A stretch of DNA of 62,678 nt from Acidobacteriota bacterium. GTDB lineage: Bacteria; Acidobacteriota; Terriglobia; Terriglobales; Acidobacteriaceae. How positions within the stretch are numbered: the stretch's first letter is position 1; each line of letters starts with the position of its first letter. Below, in pieces: positions 62,123 through 62,678 of this stretch. Location of the stretch: positions 1-62,678 of the forward strand of contig JAJZEA010000014.1 in NCBI GenBank assembly GCA_021851335.1, read 5' to 3'. Under the pieces are notes generated by a model. That model was given only the letters and a program-made list of their open reading frames with translations, was not told the DNA's origin and did not search any database. A program made the position numbers and the translations under genes.

Positions 62123-62678
62123 CGATTCCGTGATCCCTTGCCGCGCGGCTGAAATACACGTACCCAGCCCATCCACGCCAGCCCCATCAGCAGGATTCCC
62201 ACCTTCTGCCACGTCGGCACCGCGATGCGCCGCGCCAGCACTTCAAACCGTTCCCGCTCCATACGTCGCAGCAACTGATGATAGATCGTCACCAGAACCC
62301 ACAGCGCTGGTCGGCTCACCGGGTCAATCAACGGCAGCAGCTCTCGCGCTGCCGCATACATCTGCTCGGCGCGCGCGCCCACCGACTGGAGCAGCGCGCG
62401 TTCCCGCTCGTTTACCTGCATCGCATGGCGATGCAGCAACTGCTCCACCGTCACTCCGTACCGCGCCAGTTCGCTCAGCGGCAGATACACGCGATTCCGC
62501 TCCGCATCTTCGCGCACATCGCGCAGAATGTTGGTCAACTGAAATGCAATCCCCGTCTGTTCCGCCAGAGATTCCGCGCGTTCCTCCGCATAGCCAAAGA
62601 TGCGAATGCACACCAGTCCAACGACCGAAGCCACCAGATAGCAGTAGCGATCCAGTTCCTCATAGCTGGCATAGGTAT
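62119..62678 (-). CDS. hpnD: Presqualene diphosphate synthase, C-terminal part
   Basis: The gene enters from the right edge; 186 codons are visible. The frame continues to the edge, reading TYASYEELDRYCYLVASVVG and then CIRIFGYAEERAESLAEQTG. IAFQLTNILRDVREDAERNR is the second Asp-rich motif of the squalene/phytoene synthase fold, and VYLPLSELARYG follows it. Coupled by ATGA to hpnE, it is most likely HpnD; phytoene synthase is the main alternative from motifs alone. Confidence 0.9.
   Translation of the reverse strand, partial: TYASYEELDRYCYLVASVVGLVCIRIFGYAEERAESLAEQTGIAFQLTNILRDVREDAERNRVYLPLSELARYGVTVEQLLHRHAMQVNERERALLQSVGARAEQMYAAARELLPLIDPVSRPALWVLVTIYHQLLRRMERERFEVLARRIAVPTWQKVGILLMGLAWMGWVRVFQPRGKGSRNR

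Noticed and set aside
62119..62634. Start of the hpnD gene at the internal codon near 62634
   Set aside because: The frame continues upstream to the window edge with family-typical residues, so the gene is truncated by the edge.
1..62678. tRNA, rRNA, CRISPR array, insertion sequence or prophage
   Set aside because: No tRNA-like cloverleaf, transposase, integrase, repeat-spacer pattern or phage structural gene was recognised on reading.

Overview
The window looks like a chromosome segment from an acidobacterium of the Acidobacteriaceae/Terriglobales kind. This is an inference from the gene content: bacillithiol-type deacetylase, menaquinone methyltransferase, hopanoid genes hpnD-hpnE, many secreted glycoside hydrolases, a multihaem cytochrome with TPR repeats, and a nuo cluster with two nuoM genes. 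No rRNA, tRNA, CRISPR array, insertion sequence or phage gene was recognised. Genes are dense, and many neighbours overlap by 1-4 bases (ATGA, GTGA, TTGA).

Layout. 1-4.2 kb (minus strand): the start of sdhA, then sdhC, an unassigned protein, bshB1 and a lipoprotein. 4.5-6.7 kb: a homocysteine methyltransferase/MTHFR fusion and xseB. 6.8-13.2 kb: sugar-acid catabolism of the L-fucose/L-rhamnose type (SDR, FAH-family hydrolase, lactonase), with two exported clan GH-A-like glycosidases and an SCP-x-like thiolase. 13.2-25.4 kb: a complex I operon read on the minus strand as nuoA-B-C-D-I-H-J-K-L-M-M-N. It has no nuoE, nuoF or nuoG, and nuoL carries an apparent insertion in its lateral helix. 25.7-28.6 kb: a divergent five-haem TPR cytochrome and a small cytochrome c.

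28.7-34.7 kb: a GntR/LacI-type regulator, an aldo/keto reductase, a PfkB sugar kinase, ilvE and a GH27 alpha-galactosidase. 34.8-39.2 kb: an ectonucleotide pyrophosphatase-like phosphodiesterase, a BadF-type (GlcNAc) kinase, nagA and nfo. 39.2-50.4 kb: an FAD/Fe-S D-lactate or glycolate dehydrogenase-like fusion, tpiA, a degenerate alpha/beta-hydrolase, nadB, aroB, menG, an unusually long CDF metal transporter, an OsmC protein and a PASTA protein. 50.5-55.1 kb (minus): aroC, def, fmt, rsmB and an EVE-domain protein. 55.1-60.6 kb: GH18, a SIS-domain isomerase/deaminase, a sugar MFS carrier and a TPR protein. The window ends with hpnE and a 3'-partial view of hpnD.

How the genes work together. 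The clearest system is the enlarged, NADH-module-less complex I: duplicated NuoM plus a longer NuoL helix predict a fourth antiporter-like pump unit. A second theme is glycan foraging: secreted hydrolases (GH5-like, GH27, GH18) linked to uptake (MFS) and to fucose/rhamnose-type and N-acetylglucosamine catabolic enzymes scattered over the window. Housekeeping modules (formyl-Met processing, shikimate pathway, NAD, menaquinone, squalene) fill the rest. Protein functions are assigned from recognisable motifs without a database search.
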